DNA of 19,671 bases from Amoebophrya sp. AT5.2 (GCA_005223375.1 RXOD01004636.1:1-19671); one strand, 5' to 3'. Positions 1-11,038 are shown, counted from the stretch's first letter. The notes: generated from the sequence alone by a model not told the origin. Numbers and translations are program-made.

Positions 1-1182
<1,182 letters not shown>

Positions 1183-1667
1183 GCTCGTGCCGATGGAACT
1201 GTGATTATCTGGATCTACTTTTGTGTGTCTACGGCACCGAAACCGATCATTGATGTAACCCTATAATACCGTAGCCTGCTAGTGCTACTTGCCGCGCGTC
1301 GAAGCCACGGAGTGACAATGGACTCTGAAAAAAGCAGGTATTCGGGTAGTTGTAAGTGCAGTTTTCAGTTTCGAAAGCCACGACGAGCGACAACCAAACT
1401 ATAGCTGGACGTGCATGAGGAAAAGCTGCAAAACCGAAAGATCTTCTAGAACAACACGATGATGATCAAGGTGGCGGCGGCCGTGAGCTTCTGGGATCCT
1501 AGAGCCAACTCGCATTTCATCCTCATCAACGCCCAAGACGGGGGGCATAATTGATTCGTCTTCTTCGTACAATTTTCATCCGTGGAAAAGTGATTTCTGC
1601 CATCGCGGCCGTAGCACATGTGGGTGTACATAGGTAGCTACCTATGGGTAAAAAATGCAGAAAAATT
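1183..1667. other. Intergenic: 5' flank of epimerase gene and 3' flank of PDZ gene
   Basis: 485 bases with no credible coding frame on either strand; the 61-codon ORF at 1446-1631 on the minus strand looks accidental. Both neighbours are on the minus strand, so this stretch must hold the 3' end signals of the PDZ gene and the start region of the epimerase gene. I see no confident TATA element, terminator or repeat. Confidence 0.6.
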
Positions 1668-4600
1668 TCACACTTCGTTTTCTCCCAGATACCTTACCGA
1701 GTCTTCTGCTCCCACCTCGTCTAGGAATTGCCGGCTGTTTACTGGCAGTAGCCGCCAACCAAAATCCAAGTTCCTTGCGATAACAACCGTCAGCGGCCGC
1801 ACGCTCTTCAGCAATCGCTCGTATTCATTTTCGCCCAATTTTTCCACGGCCGACCCGTTCACAGACAAAATTCGGTCCCCGACGCGGACGCCGGCCAGCT
1901 GCGCCTTGGACCCGGGCACCACGCGCTTCACCATACAGATGGCACTGCCGTCTCCTTCGTCACCTCGCTGCGGTGGTACTAGTATCCCCAGTTTGCTGAG
2001 GCCGACTTTGTCTTGATCGTTGTCGCACGCGATGATCACCAGTTGCGTCGGTTCGGGGTAGGGCGGGATCGAGTTTTCCACCTCTCCCGACTCCGGACCA
2101 GGACCAAGATAGGACGACGAACGGTCCGCGGGGGCCACCAATCCGTAGTACCGGCGGAACAGCGCCGTCGTCGGCCGCTTGCGCAGCTCTTCCTTGATGT
2201 TTCTCGTGGCTGCTTTTGAGGAAGCGTTTTTCTTCCCCGCTCCAAGAGCCAGGGCGTCGAGGGCGTTCGCCTTGATAAGTTGGTCGCCGACCTGGATGCC
2301 CTGGTCCCGGGCCAGCCCCGAAACCCGGCTCACAAAGATCGCTCCGCTGGTTGCACCGAGCAGCTGAAGTCCCAGGCTTTCCACCCCCGCGGGTACCTCG
2401 TCTAGTCGCAGGTGCAAGCAAAATTTTCCCCCCGGCGGGTACGAGGCACCACCTCCTCCTCGTCCGGTACGAGGAATGCGCAGCTCGCGTCCAATTCTCA
2501 CCGTGAGCGGCCGCACGCCCGCGAGCGCCTTTGTGAATGTGTCTTCGTCCATCGACGCCACTCCCGCTCCCCCTACCCCCAGCACCCGGTCGCCGACTCG
2601 CAGCCCCACCTTCGCCCCGACGCGCGCTCCCGCCGTCACCTGCGAGATGCCCACGACCGACGCCGGCAGCAGTGTGTCCTTCTTGATGCCGAGCTTCGCA
2701 GCGGCGTCCGGAAGCGCCACCTCGAACTCAAGCAGCGGGAGTTTTTTCTCATTTTCATCCACCCGCGCAGCACCATTCTCACCTACATCAATCCGTCGCG
2801 CCAGAAGCACATTCACCGGGCGCTTTTGGAACTCCTCCCGCAGCTCGTCCTCGGTGGTTTCCGTAAGGGGGATTCCGTTTACGGTGATGATCTGGTCGCC
2901 CACCCTCGCGCCCGCGTCGACCGCTTTGGAGTCCGGCGTCACTCGGCGCACGACCGCCAACCCGGGGATGATGCCCGCCTTCGCGATGCCAACCTTATTT
3001 TTGGGGTTCGACGCGGTAGTTCCCAGGATCGCGGGGCCGAGACTCACGGTGAGGGTGCGCACGGTTTTTCCTTTTTTGGGCTTTTTTTCGGTCTCGATTT
3101 CGCGGTCGAGGTCGAGGTCGAAACTCTCGTTGCTGTCGTCCGAGGACGCGGATTTCTGCGCTTCGGCCGCCTCCTCGCTGAGGTCGTCGATTCTTCTGCC
3201 GCACAGAATTGTGAGCGGGCGTTCGCTGAGAATGACCCGCCGGAACTGGTCCTCGGTCAGAGTGCTTGGCTTTCGCCCGTTCACCTTCAGAATGCGGTCC
3301 CCAACCTGGACGCCGGCCGCTCTTGCGGCGGCAGCGAGTGGTGAGGTGTTCATCTTCTCGCCTCCTGCAAGAACTGCCACCGATTGTTCGCCGAGGCTCT
3401 TCACGTACACGAGGCTTCCCGGGAGCTTCCCCTGCTTCTTGAAGCCGCTTCCCCTGATGCCGCTGCTCGCTTCACCATCGCGTTCCTGCACCTTCACCTC
3501 GAAAAATAGGTTCTCCCGCATATCGCCCTCCGCGACCGCGCGGGCAACGGATATTTTCAGGGGGCGGGCTGAGGTCAGCATCTCCCGATACTCGTCCTCG
3601 GTCATCGCGGTCTTTTGCTTTATTTGAGAGGACTCGTCTTTTTCGTCACTCGTATTGTTCGACGTGGTAATGCTAACCGGAACGCCGTTCAGGTGGGTGA
3701 TGCGATCCCCCACGCGCAGTCCCGCCCGCGCAGCCGCCAACGTTACTGTAGTGTTGTCCGCGTTTCCAGCAGAGCCAGAAGCGCCAGCCTCATTATTCAC
3801 GACCCTTTTTACGAACGCGAGTCCCGGAAGCTTGCCCAACTTCGAGAAGCCCGCCTTTTCGTTCCCTCCGACAACGTCGAAGTCGAAGAAGAAGTTCTCC
3901 GACTGCAGAAAGATCCACCGCCCGCACGTAATCGTGATCTTTCTGTCCTCGGATGAGGACAACATCTTTTTCGCCGCGATGTGCGCCAGAATCGCCGCGA
4001 AGTCTTGGGTCCGGCCGCTTTCGCTTCTCACTTCCTTGGCCCAGCTCTCGATGGCCACCCCGTTCACGCTCAGGATGCGGTCTCCCTCCTTCACTCCGCT
4101 ATTTTTCGCGTTGGCCGAGTAGATTTCCGCCCCAACCTTGTCGTACAGCCCGATTGTTGCGAACGGGGTAAAGGGCAACATCGCGTCGCCGCCCGGGCTG
4201 AAGTCCTGGCCCCGCACTTGCTCCAGCACGAACTCGGCCACGAAGTTCACCAGCCGGTTCTCCACTTCCCTCCCCTGCACCCGCAGCATTTCCGTTTCGT
4301 GTTGTTTCTGCACGGCGTTTTCCCTCTGCACGGACAGCACTTCGGCCACGGCCTGCTGCTGCCGCTCGCGCTCGTTCTGGTGTTGTCCCTCGAGCAACGT
4401 GACCCGCTCGTGCTCGAGCTTCGCGATGTCGTCGGTGGTCAGGAAGCGCTCCAGCGCGCGCTTCTCGTCCAGGATGCTCTCCTTCTGCTTCGCCAGTTCC
4501 TGCTGCTGCTTGGTCTCCCGCGCGAGGTCGGCCGCGAAATTTTTTTCCCGCATTTTCGCGCGCTTCAGCCGCGCCTCCTCCACGATCAGCTTTTCCCGCT

Positions 4601-6356
4601 CGAACGCGGCCTTCCGCAAGTGCAGCACCCGCTCCCGCTCCTCCTGAACGCGCTTCTCCTCCTCCGCGCGCTTCAGTCGCGCCTCCTCGATCTGCTTCTC
4701 GCCCGCGAGCTTCTGCCGGTCCTCCAGCCGCTTCAGCTCGAAGATCTTCTGCCTCCGCTCCTCCTCCACGAACGCCTGCTCGGTTTTCCGTATGCGCTCT
4801 TCCTCCAGCCGCCGCAGGTCTTCCGCGATCTTCTGCTGCTCCAGCTGCATGCAGTGCGTGTCCATCTCCGCCGCCGCCGCCTGCCGCTGCAGCTCCTCCC
4901 GCTCCGCGAAGATCCGTTCCTCGTGCTCCAACCGGTGCTCGTCCAGCTGTTCCAATCTTTGCTCTTCCGCCTTCTGCCGGTGCTCCTTCCGTTTTTCCTC
5001 CACGAGCAGCTCGCGCATCTTCGCCTGCTTCTGTGTTTCCGCGGCCACGATCTTGCGCGCCTCCTGTAAAAGCAGCTGCTCGCGCCTTTCGTCCTCGTTC
5101 TGGCGCTGCCGGAGCGCCTCCTGTAAGAGGGATTCGTTCTGCTGCTGCAGCTTCACTTCCCGCGCATCGAACACGGACTGCAGTGCGGCCCATTGTTTCA
5201 CGGTCGCCGCCTCCGTGTACGCGTGAAGGGAAAACTTTGAAGATGTTGGAGCGTCCACGGGGAAGTCCTTGCGAGATGCCAACAGCGAAACCGGCAGCGC
5301 GAACTGGTCGATTTCCTGTGCCATCCGCAGGCCGTCCTGGTTGTTTTTCGCCGCGACTTTGCGCACCCTGCCCACCCAGTCCTGGAAACTCGGAAGTGGC
5401 TGCGTCCGGGCGGAGAGACAGAGCAGCACCAGCTCCTCCAGGCTCGCCGTGCGGCAACCGGCGTCCCAGGCCTCGCGCCGCTCCTTCTCACTCAGCACCG
5501 ATTTCATGTAATCCGCGACGAAACCGGATTTGCTCGCGCAAGTCTCGGTTGCCAGCAACTCCTGGCACTGTGCGAACGGCAAAATGGGCAGGTCGCGCCA
5601 CACGACTGACGAAACGGGGCCGGGCGCGGCGGGAGGCCGGGATTGCAAAATAAAGGAGGTCGCCCGCTTAGATGGACGGGTGGCAGATGAAATAGCTGCA
5701 GTTCCGCTACTCCTGGTGCCGGCGGCAGATGACCCAGCAGAGAAAGACACTTTAGCTGGTGTTCCTGTAGTTGGATCCGTTTCCGTGGCGTCTTTGTCTA
5801 CAACTCCAGCCCTGTCTCGCACCTCTTGCCTTCGTTTTTGGTATTCCGCGTACGAAAACAGAGCCGCGAGTGCCGGCCCCAGTCCCTTTTTCACCGCGAA
5901 CGTGTGCTTTCGTAACGCCGCGACACAATCCGTGAGCTCGCGAAACCTCTGCGACAACACGTGGTGCACATACTTCAGTTCCGCGGTGCGCTGTCGTACT
6001 CGCTCTTTGTTCTTCCTTGCGTCCGCTTGCTCCTTTGGAACGAACGGCAGAGCCGCTTCGCCGTCCCCCGTCTCTCCAACGGCCTCGGCACGCGTCGACG
6101 GCGCAGGTGGAGCCCCTGACTCGACGTGTGCATCTTCGACTCCTGCACCTGTCTCAGCGTCCTCGTTTGATTCTTCCTCCACAGCCGAAAGAACGCCTTC
6201 TTGTTGCTGTAGCCGTGGAGTTGAAGGGCCGTCAGCGTCGGGTGGAGCTCCCTTGGCCTTTGCGGCTTGCGCTTTACCCGCTCCAGACACTACTTTCCCC
6301 TTGTTCATCCTCCCCGTCCCCGAAGCCTGCCGAAACGTGCCGCTCGCAGCCTCCAT
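1668..6356 (-). CDS. Coiled-coil protein with about seven tandem PDZ domains
   Basis: A 1562-residue single-exon protein, by its domains a scaffold. The start at 6356 is supported by an in-frame TAG 15 nt upstream; the stop is TGA. Order: Ser/Ala/Pro-rich low complexity (1-110); a helical basic stretch (about 120-185); a second Ser/Thr-rich linker; a unique helical region (about 260-380, containing FQDWVGRVRKVA); a long Glu/Arg/Gln-rich coiled coil (about 384-700, many EERR/LKRAEEE blocks); then PDZ-type modules at roughly 732-815, 818-940, 945-1055, 1098-1185, 1205-1290, 1310-1404 and 1437-1530. Each shows a VGDRIL-VNG-like loop (variants EGDRILSVNG, VGDQIITVNG, VGDRVLGVGG) and usually ends in a strand like RPLTVxIARR. 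PDZ domains normally bind C-terminal peptides or pair with each other, and coiled coils oligomerise; partners and location are unknown. No transmembrane segment or signal peptide is seen. The sixth module (VGDQLIKANA) is the most diverged. Domain calls are confident; function is not. Confidence 0.9.
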   Translation of the reverse strand: MEAASGTFRQASGTGRMNKGKVVSGAGKAQAAKAKGAPPDADGPSTPRLQQQEGVLSAVEEESNEDAETGAGVEDAHVESGAPPAPSTRAEAVGETGDGEAALPFVPKEQADARKNKERVRQRTAELKYVHHVLSQRFRELTDCVAALRKHTFAVKKGLGPALAALFSYAEYQKRRQEVRDRAGVVDKDATETDPTTGTPAKVSFSAGSSAAGTRSSGTAAISSATRPSKRATSFILQSRPPAAPGPVSSVVWRDLPILPFAQCQELLATETCASKSGFVADYMKSVLSEKERREAWDAGCRTASLEELVLLCLSARTQPLPSFQDWVGRVRKVAAKNNQDGLRMAQEIDQFALPVSLLASRKDFPVDAPTSSKFSLHAYTEAATVKQWAALQSVFDAREVKLQQQNESLLQEALRQRQNEDERREQLLLQEARKIVAAETQKQAKMRELLVEEKRKEHRQKAEEQRLEQLDEHRLEHEERIFAEREELQRQAAAAEMDTHCMQLEQQKIAEDLRRLEEERIRKTEQAFVEEERRQKIFELKRLEDRQKLAGEKQIEEARLKRAEEEKRVQEERERVLHLRKAAFEREKLIVEEARLKRAKMREKNFAADLARETKQQQELAKQKESILDEKRALERFLTTDDIAKLEHERVTLLEGQHQNERERQQQAVAEVLSVQRENAVQKQHETEMLRVQGREVENRLVNFVAEFVLEQVRGQDFSPGGDAMLPFTPFATIGLYDKVGAEIYSANAKNSGVKEGDRILSVNGVAIESWAKEVRSESGRTQDFAAILAHIAAKKMLSSSEDRKITITCGRWIFLQSENFFFDFDVVGGNEKAGFSKLGKLPGLAFVKRVVNNEAGASGSAGNADNTTVTLAAARAGLRVGDRITHLNGVPVSITTSNNTSDEKDESSQIKQKTAMTEDEYREMLTSARPLKISVARAVAEGDMRENLFFEVKVQERDGEASSGIRGSGFKKQGKLPGSLVYVKSLGEQSVAVLAGGEKMNTSPLAAAARAAGVQVGDRILKVNGRKPSTLTEDQFRRVILSERPLTILCGRRIDDLSEEAAEAQKSASSDDSNESFDLDLDREIETEKKPKKGKTVRTLTVSLGPAILGTTASNPKNKVGIAKAGIIPGLAVVRRVTPDSKAVDAGARVGDQIITVNGIPLTETTEDELREEFQKRPVNVLLARRIDVGENGAARVDENEKKLPLLEFEVALPDAAAKLGIKKDTLLPASVVGISQVTAGARVGAKVGLRVGDRVLGVGGAGVASMDEDTFTKALAGVRPLTVRIGRELRIPRTGRGGGGASYPPGGKFCLHLRLDEVPAGVESLGLQLLGATSGAIFVSRVSGLARDQGIQVGDQLIKANALDALALGAGKKNASSKAATRNIKEELRKRPTTALFRRYYGLVAPADRSSSYLGPGPESGEVENSIPPYPEPTQLVIIACDNDQDKVGLSKLGILVPPQRGDEGDGSAICMVKRVVPGSKAQLAGVRVGDRILSVNGSAVEKLGENEYERLLKSVRPLTVVIARNLDFGWRLLPVNSRQFLDEVGAEDSVRYLGENEV

Positions 6357-7288
6357 CGACGGACGACCCTAGTTGAACATACTTAGCTCTGAAAACACAG
6401 GATACGCCGGACGACGACCCCTGCGAGTAGAGAAGGAAAAACTGTAGCTGTACCGTACGTACTAGAAACAAGTTGGAGCTGGTCTTGGTTTTTTAAAATA
6501 CCAATGGCGGGGGCTGGGTCAAGCTGGGGTTCTTGATCGAGGGGTGGTTGAACGACAAAAAAAACAAAAATTTTGAAAACGACGAAACCTCGCGTTGCTT
6601 TTCGAGGATACGGACGCAAACGCAAAAAGACTGAAATTACGGAAGCGGTTACTGTCATTCGATCCAAGACCCACCGGATGGAGGCCCACACGCACGCACG
6701 AGATTCAGAACCTTGTCTATGTAGCGGAAGCAGCACGGAAAGCGAAAGAAGGCACGCAAACGTAGAAACATCGGCGTAGAGACATTGACGATAGATTGAC
6801 GACTGTGCGGTCGGGTATAAACATCGACTGTAAAAAGCTTAAGCATTATCCAAGTGCAAGTTCAGGTTCACGTACTAGAGCACGAGACCGCCAGGCGCCA
6901 GCCCCAGCGCTGCTCCCCCCCCCGGGTGGGTGCTGTTTCTCTCGTAGAACGAGGGAGCCTCTTGCCATTGATCTTTTTCATCCAAACATGCATAATTATC
7001 TTGAGACCGTGCGCTTTGGCACGGCCTCCGCGTCAGAACCAAAGCAAAGTATTGCTAATTGCGGCTTCATGTCGATTGAAAGAAAAAACGCTAATGCGAC
7101 TGTCTTCAACAGCTACATGCTTGACTTCGGCATAGCCGTTTGGTCTTCCTCCTTTTCGTCTTCCATCTTTCCACCACCTCTGCGGGAATCTACTATCTCC
7201 CGCCGCTCGCGCTCGCAGCTCCAGCTTATACGACACCAAGAAGGAGGTCCTGGCATCTGATAGATATGATTTCATGGCCCAGATCGCT
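6357..7288. other. Intergenic: upstream of PDZ gene, downstream of SMP-C2 gene
   Basis: About 930 bases between two minus-strand genes. ORFs exist on both strands (6383-6736 minus, 6796-7260 plus) but show no recognisable domain, have mixed composition and overlap other open frames, so I do not call them. A run of C near 6914-6923 and several GTAC-rich short palindromes (near 6450-6462) are visible. 5' UTR and promoter of the PDZ gene should lie at the left end; no clear motif identifies them. Confidence 0.55.
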
Positions 7289-10127
7289 TCATCTTTTCGC
7301 GCTGGCTACCCACGTCGCGCCGTAGCCGTCGGCCCCTCCTATAGGTCCGTTCGAGGCGCCAACGACCGTTGCAGTCGTTCCGCTCAGATCGGCGATGGCT
7401 GGGTCCTCTTCGTTCGGTACGCTACTCGTACTCGCCCGGCCGCCATTTTGATCTTCGTAGCTCACTCTCGGCTGGAGGCTGATGCTCGGTTGCCGCGGCA
7501 TGGGTTCTTCCACGATCGAGTCCTCGTCGTAGTCGGTGGTCGGTATCGGCGCTGGCACGAGGTAGTGCATTTCGACCTCGATGTCCAGCTCGATCGTCTC
7601 CGGGACGACCTTCACCGTCGGATACTTCGTGGAATTCGGCGACCCGATGGCCGCACTGCAATTTGCTTGCGCGACGCCGAAGAAGGAGGAGAGAAAGGAG
7701 GCCGGAGACCCGCGGGCGGCGGCGCGCTTCGTGGCCTCCGCAACAGGCTTCAAGGTGAACTTGTTGCCTGAGAAGTGGTGTAAATCGATTCGATTGTCCG
7801 AGCAATTGTTTCCGGAAAAGTGAATCCTAAACGCCGGACAATAAACGCGATTTCGATTACTTGCTGTATTATAGATACATGTACGTTTTATGCCCCCGCT
7901 TTGTTTGACCGTGCCCATCGAGAACACGATCTGCCCGAATGCGTCGGTCTTTTTCGGCCCGACCAGATTCAGCCACAGGTCCGAGGCCCCCAGGTCTGCT
8001 TCCGGCACGAACAACGCCAGCTGCTGGTTCCAACGCGCTTCTCGGTTTTGTTTTTGCGTTTCCAGAGCTGTCGCGAGCGGGGACAGCTCCATCTTCGTTT
8101 TCTTCGCGTCCTGCTCTATCTTGAAACTGATGTACTTCTCGACGTCCTTCTGGTTCGAGCCGATGATCTCGGCGATCTCTCGCGCCGGTATCTTCCGTTC
8201 CACCAGCCGGTCCACGATGTAGGCCACCTTGCCGTAGATGCCGCCGCGGTCCTTCTGCTTCAGGTACTCGAGCTCCTCCTCGTCCAGCTCGAGGAAGGCC
8301 TTTGTGGTCCGTCGCGTTCGCGGGTCGTACCCCTCCTGGTGGGGCTCCAGGGGGAGGCGGCTGCTGCTCGCGGTCTTCAAACACGCCTCGAGGTAGAGCC
8401 CGTCCTCGGTGATCTTCTGGCTCACGTTCCGCGCCTCGTGCACCTTGATTACGACACAGACGTGGAGCGAGTTGGGGGCGTGGCTCTGCGGACGGACCTT
8501 ACAAAGCCGGAGCCAGTCTGCCTCGACCTCGATCAAACTGGGCTTGGCACCTGCAGATCACAGACATGCATCAGGTTGTACTTGTAGCGATGAGATGTAG
8601 TACCAGTTCGTTGTACCGATTCCCAAGCTACATGATCGACGATAGAAGTACTTAGATCAAAAACAAAAAGTCACGGCTCATCCTTACTATTTTAGACGAG
8701 GAGCTCCCATATTAATACACCGAATCAGTTGTACCAGTCGCCACTGGGTCGTTTGCGTGCAGCATGTCGGTGTTTACTCGTTTTGTGTCCATAACGATGG
8801 TTTGTTTGTACTTCCCCTCGGCTCCCGGGTTCTGATTCCAGTGTTCTGGCAGGTCCGCGAGTGGTATCTGTGCGGTGTCGCCGAGGAAGCTGACCGCCGC
8901 TTTGCCCCCAAGCATTGTTTTTTGTGCGTTTTTGACCGCCACCACGAAGCTCTGCGCCATCTGGTGCACCAGAAAAAAGCCGCAGCTCGCGGGGTCGGTC
9001 GACACCGAATCCGCCGCCGGCAGCTCGTGCCACTTCGGGTGGCACGTGTCTGGGACCGCGCGGCCGAGGACCGGGACGGAGCCGCCCACGCGGTACACAG
9101 GGAAGGGGTTGGACGTGAAGCCGTCTACTGATTCGCTCCACTTCCAGTTCGCGCCCGCGATGTTCGACGCTTTCGTCGCTTTCACCCGCAAAACCCCCTT
9201 CGGCGGGGAAGCGCAGGCCTCGGTCAAGTCAAACAAAGTTTTGTCCAGAGAGACAGGGGTCAGGATGCGGTTAGGCAGCACCATCTTGTTCCGGATCATC
9301 TTCTCCGTCAGTCGGATGATGATCGACTCCAGAGTGCCGCTGCCGGACGCGAGGAGGCCTGAACATTTGAGGTTTGGAGGATATGCTTATGCATCGATGG
9401 CCTTATCTCCGAAGATAGATGGTCGTGGGGGGGGGAAAAAGTAGAAGAAAGAGTGCGGTTGTTCTTGTTGAGATTTCTTTGTAGAAGATTACCATCGAAC
9501 TCGAAGCTGAGCTCCGGCTTGCTGGAGAAGAAAACTTGCGCCACGGCGACGATGGGCAACACGTCCAGAAGCGGCCCAAGCACAATGTTTATCGTCCCGT
9601 TAAACTTGATTCCCTTGATACCTGTGCAATCAGCGAAGGAAGAACATCATTCAGCGTCCTCGAGCTACTTTTTCATTCATCCCGGAAGCAAAGTATGCCT
9701 TAGGCTCGTTAAAAAAAATATGGTACTTACCAATCGTGGCTTGGTATCCGCTGTCCAGCAGAACGTCTATGTCGCTGTCGTAGTCCACGGTTAATTGGAT
9801 GTGTATTCGTTCTTTCCCGGAAACGAAGGTGGTTTTGTGCACTTGGATCGGGCCGAATTTCGGCGCGGTGCTTCCCAGGTCAAACTTCGCGAACTGCAGA
9901 TCGCTGCACCCGGGCTGCTTCTGTATCTCCGGGATGATCTGCTCCTCCACGATGCCCTGGATCGCCGACTTGGCGTGCGGCCAGAAGCTTCCGATAATCA
10001 CGTTCAGCCACTGCAGCGACGACACGTCGGCGGAGGACGCGCGCGGTCGACCGCGAACAAACATCTTCGCGGACGCGTCCTGTTCGTTCATCCCGGAAGG
10101 GGATGGCGAGAGAGAGGGAGACGCCAT
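7289..10127 (-). CDS. SMP domain plus C2 domains, extended-synaptotagmin/tricalbin-like, five exons
   Basis: Exons 10127-9731, 9621-9493, 9358-8735, 8550-7885 and 7767-7289 join in frame to 764 residues. An upstream in-frame TAG supports the ATG at 10127. SMP domain (about 37-220): LQWLNVIIGSFWPHAKSAIQ, IIPEIQKQPG and GINIVLGPLLD-like strands across exons 1-3 (read GTINIVLGPLLDVLPIVAV). C2 A (about 229-350): KGVLRVKATKASNI then NPFPVY and CHPKWHE. C2 B starts at SLHVCVVIKVHEARN (about 411) and resumes at WNQQLALFV (about 557), with an Arg/Glu-rich helical insert of about 100 residues between. SMP-C2 proteins move lipid at ER-plasma-membrane contacts, and C2 domains dock on acidic membranes, often with Ca2+. 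Unlike typical E-Syts I see no N-terminal membrane hairpin, so tethering may differ or an upstream exon is missing. The tail (607-764) is low complexity with one strand-rich patch (ETIELDIEVEMHYLV). I am confident these are exons of one gene; I inferred the joins from frame and homology. Confidence 0.85.
7768..7884 (-). other. Intron 4 of the SMP-C2 gene (length divisible by 3, no stop)
   Basis: 117 nt, donor GTACAT after ATAAAAC, acceptor CCACTTCTCAG before GCAACAAG, phase 1. The interval is A+T-richer than the flanking exons, yet reads through in frame, which would add 39 residues rich in Asn, Arg and Cys that do not look like the surrounding C2 domain. I favour an intron, but retention would still give an 803-residue protein. 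Confidence 0.6.
8551..8734 (-). other. Intron 3 of the SMP-C2 gene
   Basis: 184 nt, donor GTACAA after GCGACTG, acceptor GATCTGCAG before GTGCCAAG, phase 1. It joins the C2 A end (NDPVATG) to AKPSLIEVEADW. Reading through the donor leads to a stop after TTDSVY at 8712. The phase match and clear acceptor make this the best join, though no conserved motif spans it. Confidence 0.75.
9359..9492 (-). other. Intron 2 of the SMP-C2 gene
   Basis: 134 nt, donor GTAATC, acceptor AATGTTCAG before GCCTCCTC, phase 1. The join gives FEFDG|LLASGSGTLESI. A run of nine C on the transcript strand (9435-9427) replaces a mixed pyrimidine tract in the middle of the intron. Confidence 0.85.
9622..9730 (-). other. 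Intron 1 of the SMP-C2 gene
   Basis: 109 nt, donor GTAAGT (9730-9725), acceptor TTGCACAG, phase 1. The join gives YQATIG|IKGIKFNGTI, the expected continuation of the SMP domain. GGT is present at both junctions. Confidence 0.9.
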
Positions 10128-11038
10128 GATCGATCGATCTGCTGCTCGAGGTGTAGTCGTGGGGGCGGAGAATATTAAAAGCTACCGCTCCTCCGAAGCG
10201 GTAAATGCAGTATGGAAGGCGTCTCGATGCTGGAGCTGGTGGGCGCGCGATGAAAATAGCACTGTCTTCATCCGATGTGTCATCGGATGGTCACCAACGG
10301 TCATCTTCAGGACAGGAACAAAGCGGCTACTTAATGAAGGATTGATGCTCATAAACGTGGTGAAGTTGCACGCTGAAGAACGGGGGCGTAAAGGCTATCC
10401 GATCACGAAGGCTGCCCGGGTACTGCGGATGTTCACGATCGTTGCGAGTTCCGACATCCACATCACCTGACACTGCAAAGTAGGTATTCAAGAACGTGAA
10501 CGATACGTCCGCAGAAACGTGACATCGTAGTATCCAAGTCCAACTACCTACATGTACATCTATGTCTGTTTCTGTACTACTAGTGGTGCGCGCACACGAG
10601 GACGATCACGACCGAAATCCATGTTGAAACGAATGCGCCTGCGACGCACCGCAAATTCAAGATTCTTGAAGCAACGAGGTTAAACAGAAGCAAGCCAACG
10701 AGTGCATCAACCGAAGTCGAGACAACAATGTCACGAACGTCCACACCGAAGTGGCATCGCGAAGCAGACGCTGCGTATTGATTCGATAACCAACTTTTGC
10801 CAGCCCCCGCCAAGGTGGCAGAGGTGTGGTCAGAATGTTGATTTGTGGCCATGATGATCCTGCTGCGTTTTATTCTGGTGCGTGGGCGTTCTTACTTGTT
10901 CTTTCGTTAAATGTTTCTCGTGATGCAGTCTTTATTCCTGTTGCATTGATGCCACTGCTCACGGCTGCCACGCCTCTGCCTTCGAGCAGGGGAGGTGCAA
11001 CAACCGCCCGGAAAGAGGGACGCGGGTACTTACACAGA
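10128..11038. other. Intergenic: upstream of SMP-C2 gene, downstream of EF-hand gene
   Basis: About 910 bases. A 90-codon minus-strand ORF (10580-10852) has a good ATG context and two hydrophobic stretches (DALVGLLLFNLVASRI and AFVSTWISVVIVLV), but no family resemblance; I leave it uncalled. AATAAA on the minus strand near 10941 is compatible with a polyadenylation signal for the EF-hand gene about 100 nt past its stop. No promoter element is convincing. Confidence 0.5.

Noticed and set aside
1262..1285. CCGTAGCC, like the dinoflagellate spliced-leader start
   Set aside because: The following bases (TGCTAGTG) do not match the leader (ATTTTGGCTCAAG), so it is chance.
2412..3627. Overlapping plus-strand ORFs of 310 and 383 codons across the PDZ region
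   Set aside because: Arg/Ser/Pro-rich shadow frames of a G+C-rich gene; two different plus frames open over the same stretch, as expected from base composition.
3981..5069. Long Leu-rich plus-strand ORF of 362 codons
   Set aside because: It is the antisense reading of the Glu/Arg-rich coiled coil (GAG/CTC and CAG/CTG codons). No start context or domain supports it, and the minus-strand frame runs unbroken for 4.7 kb with PDZ motifs.
4099..5457. 452-codon minus-strand ORF rich in Gly/Ala/Arg
   Set aside because: A frame-shifted shadow of the coiled-coil coding sequence; low-complexity GAR composition only.
8712..9299. Treating the C2 A reading frame as a separate 195-codon gene
   Set aside because: It begins inside the SMP domain (the first residues follow RLTEK in frame) and ends at a donor-containing codon; phase-matched introns link it to exons on both sides.
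9799..10470. 223-codon plus-strand ORF
   Set aside because: Antisense to SMP exon 1 and its upstream region; no domain and no supporting splice pattern.
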